Assembly (NCBI RefSeq): GCF_028128615.1
Contig: NZ_AMDP01000068.1
Span: 1 to 64,000, forward strand
DNA from: Enterococcus sp. 5H
GTDB lineage: Bacteria > Bacillota > Bacilli > Lactobacillales > Enterococcaceae
DNA: 64,000 nt
Direction of reading: 5' to 3'
The stretch's first letter is position 1; every line of letters starts with the position of its first letter. This document shows positions 1-8,683 of this stretch, piece after piece. The notes beneath the pieces are model-generated. The model had not been told where the DNA came from and searched no databases. It saw only the letters and a list, made by a program, of their open reading frames with translations. The translations under genes were made by a program, and so were the position numbers.

Positions 1-272
1 CGGTTGGTATCGGTTAATTGTGCTCGACCAAAGTCAAGGGATGAGACATAATCTATCCTCAATGGTCCTTCAGTAGAAGGTCCCTCTCCCGGGTCAATAA
101 CCTCACCAGGATTTTCTGGATCAATTGGATTAGAAATCGAACTTCCTTCAACCGTTACTGTTCCAGTTTGTCCTAATGAATCAGTCGTTGCATGAACTGA
201 CGGAGTATAGAGAGTCAATCCAGCTAGTATAAGGAGTAAACTATTAACAGCTTTAAACTTCTGCATATTCAT
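1..272 (-). CDS. WxL-domain surface protein, N-terminal part (runs off left edge)
   Basis: The visible 90 codons encode a signal peptide (hydrophobic LLLILAGLTL stretch ending near VHA), then a Pro/Glu/Gly-rich linker (NPIDPENPGEVIDPGEG), then SSLDFGRAQL. An SxLDFG block opens the WxL domain, which binds peptidoglycan non-covalently in enterococci and lactobacilli. The start is the ATG at 272-270, directly after the TAG stop of the upstream LPxTG gene and preceded by a GGAGGAG ribosome site inside that gene, so translation is probably coupled. It belongs to the leftward WxL/LPxTG cassette. The C-terminal WxL motifs lie outside the window, so the family call rests on context and the LDFG block. 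Confidence 0.75.
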   Translation of the reverse strand, partial: MNMQKFKAVNSLLLILAGLTLYTPSVHATTDSLGQTGTVTVEGSSISNPIDPENPGEVIDPGEGPSTEGPLRIDYVSSLDFGRAQLTDTN

Positions 273-611
273 CTACTTCTCCTCCTTTGTCCATCTACGT
301 AATACAATCAGCAGAAGGAAAAGTAACACTAGCCCAATACCGATAAAACCAAAATTCCCGATCAATTCACCAGTACTCGGAAGGTTACCTGCCGGCTTTT
401 TCACCAGCTCAGCTTCTTGTTCTGAAGACGAGCCTGGTTCTTGAGGTTTGGACTCATCTGGAGTAACTTCTTCCTCATAAAATGTGATTTTCCCGCCTGT
501 ATTAACCTGTCCGCCAGCGCCATCTGTTCCATAACTAATGACTGGTGACATCACTAGACTAACCAGCACTATTAGGGAGCAGAATAAGATGATCATTTTG
601 TTTGTTCTCAT
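273..611 (-). CDS. Small LPxTG-anchored cell-wall protein of WxL cassette
   Basis: 112 aa. It has an N-terminal signal peptide (IILFCSLIVLVSLVMSPVISYG), a short acidic/Pro-rich ectodomain, the sortase motif NLPSTGE near residue 80, a transmembrane helix, and a positively charged RRWTKEEK tail: the full sortase-A substrate layout in a very small protein. Such mini-LPxTG proteins are regular members of WxL operons, where they may serve as covalent wall anchors for a WxL complex. It lies between two WxL genes, 15 bp after the large adhesin and abutting the next start. The sorting signal is clear; the role in complex assembly is inferred from gene order. Confidence 0.85.
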   Translation of the reverse strand: MRTNKMIILFCSLIVLVSLVMSPVISYGTDGAGGQVNTGGKITFYEEEVTPDESKPQEPGSSSEQEAELVKKPAGNLPSTGELIGNFGFIGIGLVLLFLLLIVLRRWTKEEK

Positions 612-626
612 TTTTTTCCTCTCCTT

Positions 627-3600
627 TTAGGGCTGACCAGCCATTACTTTCCAAGTGATTATGCCAACATAACTGCCTGTGTGAATCGTATCTGCGGAAC
701 CGATTTGAAGTTTCACGCCATCAGTCCCTTGTTGGTTGCCCCAACTGTTACTAATATCGAAACTTCCAGCTGAACCTTCTGTGTTTAAGAACACAGTTTG
801 AGCATTCGTATCTAAGATTGTTTCTTCACCTTTATAAACATAGCGCAAGGCATTGATTAATTCCTGACCTTCACTATTTCTCATCGGCGTTGACAAGGAT
901 GCCGTCAGGGTCCAGCCATTCGCTGTTTCCGCACGTGTGTCGGTAACAATTAGCGGTTGATCCACATCTGGGTTGTCTACTCGTTTAGTAGTAGCATTAT
1001 ACGTCAATGAGCCAAAATCTAGATTGCTTGGCGCTGAAGCTAAGCTCAAGACACCTTGTAGTTTGTATTGAACAGTCACTTCTGTATTATTAATGGAAAT
1101 AGCCGTTTCGTTTTCAGGACGTTCTGCGATTTCATAACCGGCACTTTCTAAGTCAGCTAACTGCTTCATTAGTTGTTCGTCTTTCGTTAAATCAATTTGA
1201 TCTCCTACCTGACCGTCAATCTTAATTGTATAGCCTGGCAGTAATTGATTGATTTCATTGACAAATTCAACGGTTAAAACAGCATCGACATCAACTACTG
1301 TAACGTTGATTGTTCCAGTAATATCTTGTGACAATCCAGAATCTGCAGCTTTAACGACTAAGGTTATTGTGTATTCTTTCGGCTGAATATTCGCAATATC
1401 ATTTAATCCACCGAAGTCTGAAACTGTGACTATTGAACTGATATCTGTTTTAACCCCATCTACAATACTGTATGCTTCTGGTTTACTGTTTGTTAAAATA
1501 TATTCTAATAACTCAGATTCATTTAAATCGCGAATATCGACATAAGATGCTTCAAAATCTGTCCCTGTAATCGAGCTTAGTGTTTCATACACAATTAATT
1601 TGGATAAAATCTTCGTTCGATTTGGTGCCGGTGCACCAGTGGCGTCAACTGCGTTATCTAGAAGATAGACATACACGTCATATTCTCCTGCAACAGTCAT
1701 CATTTGCTCAATACTTGCTTGAGGATTTTCTTCCGCAAATTCATAACCAAAGTCTGGTATTACTGGATTTGTATCGGTTGGATTTATGATAAATTGATTC
1801 GGCGTAGGGGTAAGTTCTCCAACAGCCGTATAAACTGTACGTGGTTCACCTTTGGGAGGTGTTGTATCCAAAACAATTTTACTATCCGAAGATTCTTTAC
1901 CATTCAGCCAACCAACTGCTTTTATTCTTTGGTCAGCTTCAAGTATAATATCTTCCGGCAATTCAAAACTAAATCTTCCTGTAGTTGAATCAGCAATAGT
2001 ATGGAATAAGCGTGTATCACCTTCAATAGGAGATATTGTTGTAGTTTCAGTTAATAAAACATCCGTGCTTGGATCATTTTCATCCTGAACTAAGTAAAAA
2101 GTGATCCCTGCACCATTCATAAATTCTGGATCTGGGTTAACAACCCCTGATAATACTCGACTTGATGTCTCAGTTGGATTATCTGTTGGTTGATCCAATC
2201 CGATCACTACATCTGGTATATGTTCATATAGAACTCTGGAAAATCCAGAATGAGGATTTCCACCAGTTGTATTTGTACGGTAATTAGTTAGAAAGTCTTC
2301 CGTTATTGCTGGCGTTACACTTTGTCCTACAATATTGGTAGTAGTGGTTCCATTGTAGGTAACGTTAACCCCATAGATAGGATTCCATGTTTTAAAAGGC
2401 TCTTCACTCTGGGGTGACTTTAGCCAAGCAGATACTTTTTGAACATCCGCAATAAAACGGCCTGGGTTTGCCATAGAGATTAGACTGGCTGAAGTATTAG
2501 CTCGAGCATCTAAATCGATTGAATAAGCATCTTGAAAGCGGAAAGTTCCGTTACTACCTACATTTATCAAGTTCCTTGTCCCTGTACCATCCAACAACTG
2601 AATATTAAAAGTACCTTTTTGCCCAATTACAAACTGACTGTTACTCCCAGAATTAATTATATTATTGGTACTTGTTCCTTGGTTTTTTAATGTAATATTC
2701 AACTTACCTTCATCTGCCACACTAAAGTTAGCATTTGCCCCTATTGAAATAGCATTTAAACCAGAACCCATCGGTCCATTGATAGCTAAATTAAACTCAG
2801 CAGAATCAGCAATGGAAATCGAGGTATTAGCAGCTAACGATACTCCACCTCGTGTTGTACCATCGGCTGTAGTAGCATTAATTTTAGCTCCATCGCCTAA
2901 TGAAATAGATCCTTTTAACATCCCCATAACATTATTACCAGTACCAACTGCCTCCCCAGTATTACCTAGTGTTGTCAAGTTTAGTTCAGCATTTTTTTGA
3001 AGATCAGCATAAGCGCTCTGATTCAACGTGGTTCCTGTATTCCCTAGAAAGCTTGCTAATATAAAACCATTACCATTTTGGACCTCTACAGTTGTCTTAC
3101 TATTCTCTTCATAAATTGCTCGAAATGCTTCTAAACCAGACTGGTTTGCCCACGTATTTTTTATTATCCCAGGTCTAAGAGGCGCCTCATAAGAATTGAC
3201 TGAATAAAATTCATTTATTCCTTTAAAAATCATTGTTGCTTGCCATGAGGCACTTAATTGTGAACCTCTATAATAGACATTTTCATAACTGATAGTTGAA
3301 GTAATCGTTGATGTGTCCCCAATTGCAAAAGGACCATAAGCACTTTGACCATACATTTTAATATCTTTAATGTAAATATTTCTATCAATAGATGTACTTG
3401 CAGCCCACGTGAAACGCACTTGGTTAAAATCAACAGTATGTCCTTGTCCGTCAATGACATAGTCAACTCTACTGGCAGGCGCGTTTATACGCGTATCCCC
3501 AGTACCTAAATTCCCTGGGTTTTCAATATCTGCAGTAATTTTGATATAATCTGCATTATTCTTATAAGCATCTGCTCCAGTAAAACCGTTAATCACTGCA

Positions 3601-4298
3601 TTATTTAATTCCGCCCACGTTCCAACTTCAATAATGTTCGTTGCTGCTGCTTCAGAACCAAATGTACTACCTTCAGTTGATCTTGAAGTAGCATTAGTCA
3701 CTGAATTTTTTTCTATTTCATAATCACTTTCCGATCTTTCTACTGAAATCTTTAAAACTTCTGGGATTATATCATTGATTTTATTACTCAATTTAAATGT
3801 ATAATCTCCACTATCTTCTGCAGTTAATACTACTCGCAACGATGTTTGCGAAGGAGACATTGAAATAGCTAGTGTTCGCTCTGTCTGATTCCAGTTAAAA
3901 ACTGGAAGCTCTTCAAGTTCTTTATCCTCTTGAAGCAGAGCAATTTCTGCCGCTTCATTAAATGTTACTCCTTCAGGAATTGATAATATTAATTCTCTTT
4001 TGATGTTACTTGTTTCGTTCTTAGTTGAATTCGTTTCCTCGGTAGCAATTGGCGTTGGAATTTCTGGTTCTGTCAGTTGCCCCAGCTCTTCTAGGTCACG
4101 CTCATCGCTAATGTCTAAATGAAATGCTTGATTTTCTTTGACAGATTCTTCCACTAAAGTTAATGAAAGCGGCGTTTTGGCAAATAACTTAGTAGCTGAG
4201 AAATAAAACTGACCGAAAGCTGCTAAGCATAGGATCGAAATCATAAAAATATTGATATAAATTAATCGTTTTTTTCTTATTTTATTCACTTCAATCAT
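627..4298 (-). CDS. Large WxL-domain adhesin with pectate-lyase-like region
   Basis: 1,223 aa. An N-terminal hydrophobic segment (about residues 11-35) is the export signal. From about residue 220 (IIEVGTWAELNNAV) to about 640 lies a repetitive beta-helix-like region rich in Asn/Gly/Thr that resembles the pectate-lyase-like adhesive domain of Gram-positive surface proteins. Ig-like segments follow (750-1050). The C-terminus is a WxL domain: LDFGSL, then NGWTLTAS (first WxL motif), ending ITWKVMAGQP (second motif). The protein is expected to be secreted and bound to peptidoglycan. It is the first structural gene of the leftward cassette, 23 bp after the winged-helix regulator. No enzymatic role is claimed; the helix probably serves adhesion. 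Confidence 0.85.
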   Translation of the reverse strand: MIEVNKIRKKRLIYINIFMISILCLAAFGQFYFSATKLFAKTPLSLTLVEESVKENQAFHLDISDERDLEELGQLTEPEIPTPIATEETNSTKNETSNIKRELILSIPEGVTFNEAAEIALLQEDKELEELPVFNWNQTERTLAISMSPSQTSLRVVLTAEDSGDYTFKLSNKINDIIPEVLKISVERSESDYEIEKNSVTNATSRSTEGSTFGSEAAATNIIEVGTWAELNNAVINGFTGADAYKNNADYIKITADIENPGNLGTGDTRINAPASRVDYVIDGQGHTVDFNQVRFTWAASTSIDRNIYIKDIKMYGQSAYGPFAIGDTSTITSTISYENVYYRGSQLSASWQATMIFKGINEFYSVNSYEAPLRPGIIKNTWANQSGLEAFRAIYEENSKTTVEVQNGNGFILASFLGNTGTTLNQSAYADLQKNAELNLTTLGNTGEAVGTGNNVMGMLKGSISLGDGAKINATTADGTTRGGVSLAANTSISIADSAEFNLAINGPMGSGLNAISIGANANFSVADEGKLNITLKNQGTSTNNIINSGSNSQFVIGQKGTFNIQLLDGTGTRNLINVGSNGTFRFQDAYSIDLDARANTSASLISMANPGRFIADVQKVSAWLKSPQSEEPFKTWNPIYGVNVTYNGTTTTNIVGQSVTPAITEDFLTNYRTNTTGGNPHSGFSRVLYEHIPDVVIGLDQPTDNPTETSSRVLSGVVNPDPEFMNGAGITFYLVQDENDPSTDVLLTETTTISPIEGDTRLFHTIADSTTGRFSFELPEDIILEADQRIKAVGWLNGKESSDSKIVLDTTPPKGEPRTVYTAVGELTPTPNQFIINPTDTNPVIPDFGYEFAEENPQASIEQMMTVAGEYDVYVYLLDNAVDATGAPAPNRTKILSKLIVYETLSSITGTDFEASYVDIRDLNESELLEYILTNSKPEAYSIVDGVKTDISSIVTVSDFGGLNDIANIQPKEYTITLVVKAADSGLSQDITGTINVTVVDVDAVLTVEFVNEINQLLPGYTIKIDGQVGDQIDLTKDEQLMKQLADLESAGYEIAERPENETAISINNTEVTVQYKLQGVLSLASAPSNLDFGSLTYNATTKRVDNPDVDQPLIVTDTRAETANGWTLTASLSTPMRNSEGQELINALRYVYKGEETILDTNAQTVFLNTEGSAGSFDISNSWGNQQGTDGVKLQIGSADTIHTGSYVGIITWKVMAGQP

Positions 4299-4321
4299 CT
4301 TGCCTCCTTTACTTATTTTTT

Positions 4322-5047
4322 TCAGCTAGTGAACTCCATCACCTCCTTTAAATTATCACTTTCCAAATTTGAATCAAGCAGATAGCCAACTGAACGAACC
4401 GTTCTTAAAATTTTAGGATTCATTCCATTTTGGCTTAATTTATTCCTTATGTGAAAAGCTAAATTCGACGTTCGGTATCGTTTAGACGAATTATCAGTTT
4501 CTTCTCCATCTTCCCAAACATATTTATAAATTTCTTCATATGTAAATGCTTGATTCACTCGTGTTGCTAGTAAAGAAATCATTTTGTATTCTAAACGGGT
4601 AAGGCTTACTTCTGCCTTATTAGGAATTTTCATGCTACAATTTAAAGAGTTAAGTTGTAATTCATTACTAGGTTTTATTTCAGTAGTACTTTCTCCATCA
4701 GTATCATGAATAAGATTTAAGGTATTTTCTATAATGACAAACATTTCTTCATTTGATACATTTTCATCAAGATTACCAAGAACACCTAATTCCAGATTTA
4801 GTTTTTTACTAATTGCGTTATTTTTTTCAGTTCTTACCCAGATAGGAAGTGTGAATCTTCTTTTTATTGATAAAATTAACTCAAGGACTTTGTTTTGATT
4901 TTCTTCAGCAGAACTGTGAATAACAACACCATGAACGTTATCTAACTGATTTAATAATTGACTTTCATCAGAAAAATAAAAATCGCAAAGTTTGATTGAT
5001 GCAGGTATGGAATAATCATGTGAATTAAACATTGCTAAATTATACAT
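4322..5047 (-). CDS. OmpR/PhoB-type winged-helix regulator with degenerate receiver
   Basis: 241 aa. The C-terminal half (about 145-230) is a Trans_reg_C winged helix: LTRLEYKMISLLATR, then YTYEEIYKYVWED-like and HIRNKLSQNG...LRTVRSVGYLL, typical of OmpR/PhoB DNA-binding domains. The N-terminal ~120 residues have receiver-like length and alternating beta/alpha pattern but no recognisable acidic pocket or phospho-acceptor Asp, so control is probably phosphorylation-independent. It is the first gene of the leftward WxL cassette and faces a Mga-like regulator across a 290-bp AT-rich gap. Cassette-specific control of surface-protein expression is inferred from position. Confidence 0.75.
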   Translation of the reverse strand: MYNLAMFNSHDYSIPASIKLCDFYFSDESQLLNQLDNVHGVVIHSSAEENQNKVLELILSIKRRFTLPIWVRTEKNNAISKKLNLELGVLGNLDENVSNEEMFVIIENTLNLIHDTDGESTTEIKPSNELQLNSLNCSMKIPNKAEVSLTRLEYKMISLLATRVNQAFTYEEIYKYVWEDGEETDNSSKRYRTSNLAFHIRNKLSQNGMNPKILRTVRSVGYLLDSNLESDNLKEVMEFTS

Positions 5048-5337
5048 ACTTTGTTTCCTCCTTCATGTTTTTTTGTATATGAAAAAGATATATTATTTAC
5101 TTTTTTTATTCAAACCATGTTTGTCTTTCAAAGGGACAAAGCAAAAAGTGTTATTAATTAAAGCTTTAGAGCGGAAATCTCTCTATTTTTTAATAAATAT
5201 TTTATTTTTGTTTAAATATTTGCGTAAAATTACAAACGTTTTTATCTGTTTTTTCTCATCAAAGAGAAATTTTAGATAAATTTTGCATGTTTTTTTTGTT
5301 ATGATTCTATAAAGTAATGATTTAGGAGGAAATATTT
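5048..5337. promoter_or_regulatory. AT-rich divergent regulatory gap
   Basis: This gap separates two divergent transcription regulators. It is strongly AT-rich with long T runs. For the rightward gene, a TTGCAT ... CTATAA pair about 18 bp apart lies just before a good GGAGG ribosome site (5,323-5,330). No further gene is supported here. Confidence 0.4.
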
Positions 5338-6765
5338 ATGAATGAAATAGGTTACAACTTATTATCAGATGCATCAACAAAGAGGAAAGTTACCATTTTA
5401 AATATATTATTAGAATCCGATTTACCAGTTTTAATTTCTGATCTTGCTGAAATTTGTGATGTTTCGCAAAAAACTTTACGACGAGATGCCCAAGCATTGA
5501 TTGAACAATTTCCAGATGCATTTATTCTTGAAAATGCTACAATTTTTTTAAAAGCTACTAGTAATATGAACCCTATTTTGGATTATATTGAAGACGAGGT
5601 AAGGAATAATATTCTGTTTATGATCGTGGAAGATACTTTTTATGCAAGAAGTGAAACAATCGATTATTTATCAGAAAAGTTTTTCATTTCAGAATCTACA
5701 CTCAGAAAACACTTGGCGATTTTAAAAGATGTACTTGAAGATTTTGATTTAACGCTAAATCTTTCACCAATTGAAATACTAGGGGATGAAGTGAACATTC
5801 GCTATTTTTACTTTCATTTTTTTGAACAAGTTGCAGAATATAGCCAATACTCCTATCCTGAACAGAAACAGGCGGATTTATATGCTGTTTTAAGAAACCT
5901 AATCCACACCTATGGTTTAATCCTAAATGTTGATTATCACCGCCTAATTCGATGGCTAGCTGTTACAGAACAACGGATAAAGCAACACAAATTAATCTAT
6001 TTAGATCAGGAAATTTTTGATAAATATTCTCAAAATGAAGTTTTTATTGTTTTAAAAAGTGCAATGGGCAAATCTTTAAGTCCAGAACTATTTAGTAGAA
6101 TAACTGATGCAGAGATTATTTTTTCTTTTCTTATTTCTTTGGATACAATCGTTTATGATGAGAAAAGTCACTTTTTACCAAATAGTTTTTTAAGTGAAAT
6201 GGAAGCTTTTGAGCATTTAGCTACTGATTTTTTCCGCTATTCTAACTTAAGCTACTCTTTAAACGTCGAATTAAAAGCTATTATTAAAGCCTTTTTGGTA
6301 AATGAGAAAGCATTACAGGAACTCTCACCCTTATTCCATAAAAATAATTCAAACTTTAAAGCACTTATGGAGAAAAAATATCCAAAAACTATTTCTATCT
6401 GGAATGACATACTAAAGGATAATGAAGATTTTCTTTACAAGGAAGATTTGGCAGCAAGTTTGACTTCTTTAACGGAAGCAAAAGTAAATCGCAGCAGCAA
6501 AGTGTTATTTGCTTTAAGTGGAACATCAGCAGAAACCGCTTATTATAAATACTTAGCACATAAATACGTACCAACCACAGCTGATCTTTCATTTATCTTC
6601 AATCAGCCCATCGATAATAATTTAATTGAACGATTAGATATTGATGTTTGTATTTGTAATTTTCCTTTAGCACCATCTAGTTTAAATTGCACCTTCTTTA
6701 AATTTTCCAGTGTACCATTAGATCGTGAATGGGAAATGCTCTCTAAAAAATTAATGACTATTTGA
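5338..6765 (+). CDS. Mga/AtxA-like virulence-type transcription regulator
   Basis: 475 aa. The N-terminus carries two successive helix-turn-helix segments: residues about 12-60 (KRKVTILNILLESDLPVLISDLAEICDVS region) and about 95-145 (ETIDYLSEKFFISESTLRKHL), the Mga layout. A long helical PRD-like middle follows. The last ~85 residues (KVLFALSGTSAETAYYKYLA onward) resemble an EIIB-like domain, the oligomerisation/PTS-sensing part of Mga and AtxA. The start ATG has a clear AGGAGG eight bases upstream. It is divergent from the WxL cassette regulator and may co-control that cassette. The family assignment is good; the target genes are unknown. Confidence 0.75.
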   Translation: MNEIGYNLLSDASTKRKVTILNILLESDLPVLISDLAEICDVSQKTLRRDAQALIEQFPDAFILENATIFLKATSNMNPILDYIEDEVRNNILFMIVEDTFYARSETIDYLSEKFFISESTLRKHLAILKDVLEDFDLTLNLSPIEILGDEVNIRYFYFHFFEQVAEYSQYSYPEQKQADLYAVLRNLIHTYGLILNVDYHRLIRWLAVTEQRIKQHKLIYLDQEIFDKYSQNEVFIVLKSAMGKSLSPELFSRITDAEIIFSFLISLDTIVYDEKSHFLPNSFLSEMEAFEHLATDFFRYSNLSYSLNVELKAIIKAFLVNEKALQELSPLFHKNNSNFKALMEKKYPKTISIWNDILKDNEDFLYKEDLAASLTSLTEAKVNRSSKVLFALSGTSAETAYYKYLAHKYVPTTADLSFIFNQPIDNNLIERLDIDVCICNFPLAPSSLNCTFFKFSSVPLDREWEMLSKKLMTI

Positions 6766-6825
6766 TTGGTAAAAAAATAGCGCTATAATATAGAAGAAAA
6801 AAATTCCTACCCTCAATTTTGCCGA

Positions 6826-6877
6826 TCAAAAAAACTAGTTTGAGATCATAAAAAGATTTCTCACTAGTTTTTTTTGA
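6826..6877. terminator. Bidirectional intrinsic terminator
   Basis: The stem AAAACTAGT..GAGA pairs with TCTCACTAGTTTT across a short loop, with A-rich 5' and T-rich 3' flanks. It closes the Mga-like gene on the + strand and could also act leftward. Confidence 0.75.
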
Positions 6878-7120
6878 TTAATTATTAAGTTAAAAAACGG
6901 ACTAAACATTTGGCTAGTCTTGATTAAGTAACGCTATCGGAGTATCAGTAGCTGATTCACACTCCTGAGCATTTTGTTTATCTAATATAATCAAAAAATT
7001 TAGCTGAACCAAAAACATCGATAACTGCTCCAATTTTTTTGTTTATAGCTCATCAGTGAAATATATTTTAGAATATTAGTAGCAACATTCTCAAAATATA
7101 ACTATGAACGTTTATAAAAC

Positions 7121-7159
7121 AACAAAAAGACGCTTCTTTTTCAGAAACGTCTTTTTGTT
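7121..7159. terminator. Intrinsic terminator of rlmCD
   Basis: Perfect stem AACAAAAAGACG / CGTCTTTTTGTT with a ~15-nt loop, placed just past the stop of the leftward methyltransferase gene. T-rich arms allow function in both directions. Confidence 0.8.
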
Positions 7160-7192
7160 CAAGACAAATTTAAACTAATTATTTTATTGCTT

Positions 7193-8560
7193 TTATTTTT
7201 TTTGCAACAATGTGACAGATTCAATATGTGTTGTTTGCGGGAAATTATCTACTGGTTGAACTTCTTTTACCTCATAGCCACCTTCTACAAACAAGGCAAG
7301 ATCACGCGCTAAGGTAGCTGGATTACAACTAACATAGACAATACGCTTTGGTTTTGTTTCGATTAGAGTCTCTACTAAACTAGTTTCTAAACCTTTACGT
7401 GGCGGGTCAACAATGACAACATCTGGTAAAATATCATTTTCAATCATTCTTGGTAAAGCTTCTTCTGCTAATCCAGCTGTAAATGTTGCATTAGTAATGT
7501 TGTTTAATTTAGCATTTGTTTCAGCATTTTTAACAGCCTCTTCAATAACTTCTACGCCATATACATGCTTTGCATCTTTTGCTAAAGTTAAACCAATTGT
7601 ACCGATTCCACAGTACGCATCTACGACAACTTCTTCACCCGTTAATGCTGCGTATTCTTTTACCTTGTTGTACATAACTTCGGTTTGCTGCGGATTCACT
7701 TGATAAAATGAACGAGACGAAATTTCAAATTTCAAATCAAAAATAGTATCAATCATACGATCTTCACCATGTAATAAGATCGTTTCATCACCAAAAATCA
7801 CATTTGTTTTTTTAGTATTCACATTTTGGACAATGCTAACTACTTCCGGCAATGCTTCTAAAATATCAGGGATGATTTTGCTTGTTGGGAATAATTTAGG
7901 CGTTCTTGTAATTAAAACCACCATCATTTCACCTGTATGGTAGCCGCGACGGACTACGATATGTCGTAGATTCCCTGTATTATCAGACTCATTATAAGGT
8001 TTGATGCTGTAACGTCTCATGATATCACGAATTTTAATTACAGCTTCATCGATTTTTGGATCTTGAATATAAAAATGTTCTAAAGGAATTAAATCATGGC
8101 TATTCTTTCTGAAGAAACCAGTTTGTAATTTGTCACCAATTTTTCTTACTGGAATTTGGGCTTTATTACGGTATCCCCACGGATTATTCATTCCTAAAGT
8201 ATCTAAAACTGGAACATCAGGTAATTTTGCAACGCGTTGCATAACATTTTTCACTTGATCGGTTTTAAATTTTAGTTGAACACCGTATGCTAAATGCTGC
8301 AGTGGACTAATCCCAACTTTAGTAAAGTTTTCATCTTTTACTGGAACACGGTCTTCACTTGATTTTAAAATCGTCAAAACTTTCCCGTAACCAAAGCTTT
8401 TCCCTACTTTTAAGACTTTTATTTCAATTTTTTCACCTGGCAAGGCATTTTCAATAAATAAGGGATAGCCATCAATTTTGGCAACACCCATTCCTTCGTG
8501 GGTTAAATCAATAATATCTACTTGAATTGTTTCATTTTTTTTCACTGGAAAATTATTCAT
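7193..8560 (-). CDS. rlmCD: 23S rRNA (uracil-C5)-methyltransferase, RlmCD type
   Basis: 455 aa, cytoplasmic. An N-terminal TRAM domain (about 10-65) is followed by a TrmA/RumA-type SAM methyltransferase: SAM motif VVDAYCGIGTIG (312-323), DPPRKG (385-390) and the catalytic cysteine in YVSCNP (C412), which attacks uracil C6. The family makes m5U in 23S rRNA; the single Gram-positive enzyme RlmCD modifies both U747 and U1939. The CGGC-type iron-sulphur ligands of E. coli RlmD are missing: the matching place reads VGISPLQHL (82-90), as expected for cluster-free Gram-positive members. It is separated from dagK by a terminator, so it has its own promoter. Confidence 0.88.
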   Translation of the reverse strand: MNNFPVKKNETIQVDIIDLTHEGMGVAKIDGYPLFIENALPGEKIEIKVLKVGKSFGYGKVLTILKSSEDRVPVKDENFTKVGISPLQHLAYGVQLKFKTDQVKNVMQRVAKLPDVPVLDTLGMNNPWGYRNKAQIPVRKIGDKLQTGFFRKNSHDLIPLEHFYIQDPKIDEAVIKIRDIMRRYSIKPYNESDNTGNLRHIVVRRGYHTGEMMVVLITRTPKLFPTSKIIPDILEALPEVVSIVQNVNTKKTNVIFGDETILLHGEDRMIDTIFDLKFEISSRSFYQVNPQQTEVMYNKVKEYAALTGEEVVVDAYCGIGTIGLTLAKDAKHVYGVEVIEEAVKNAETNAKLNNITNATFTAGLAEEALPRMIENDILPDVVIVDPPRKGLETSLVETLIETKPKRIVYVSCNPATLARDLALFVEGGYEVKEVQPVDNFPQTTHIESVTLLQKK

Positions 8561-8640
8561 AAGTCGCTCCTTCTTTTATGCGCTTCACTCATTCTAATGA
8601 AAAAACATTAGAAAAGCAATAAAGACTTTTATCTCATTGT

Positions 8641-8683
8641 AAAAAACAGCTTTCTGCAAAACAAAATACAGAAAGCTGTTTTT
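8641..8683. terminator. Intrinsic terminator after dagK
   Basis: A 15-bp perfect stem (AAAAACAGCTTTCTG / CAGAAAGCTGTTTTT) lies directly downstream of the leftward dagK stop. It ends the gatCAB-dagK unit. Confidence 0.85.

Larger units (their letters stand above)
6766..7192. other. Intergenic gap with two terminators
   Basis: This 427-bp stretch lies between convergent genes. It contains the terminator pair described separately (6,826-6,877 and 7,121-7,159). I see no ORF with a ribosome site, no RNA gene and no repeat between about 6,880 and 7,110. Confidence 0.5.

Noticed and set aside
1580-3000. Several + strand ORFs opposite the large WxL gene
   Set aside because: Shadow frames of a 1,223-aa gene with clear domains; no ribosome sites.
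5073-5279. 68-aa + strand ORF in the divergent regulator gap
   Set aside because: Phe/Leu/Lys-rich product of AT-rich DNA, no ribosome site and it covers the promoter region.
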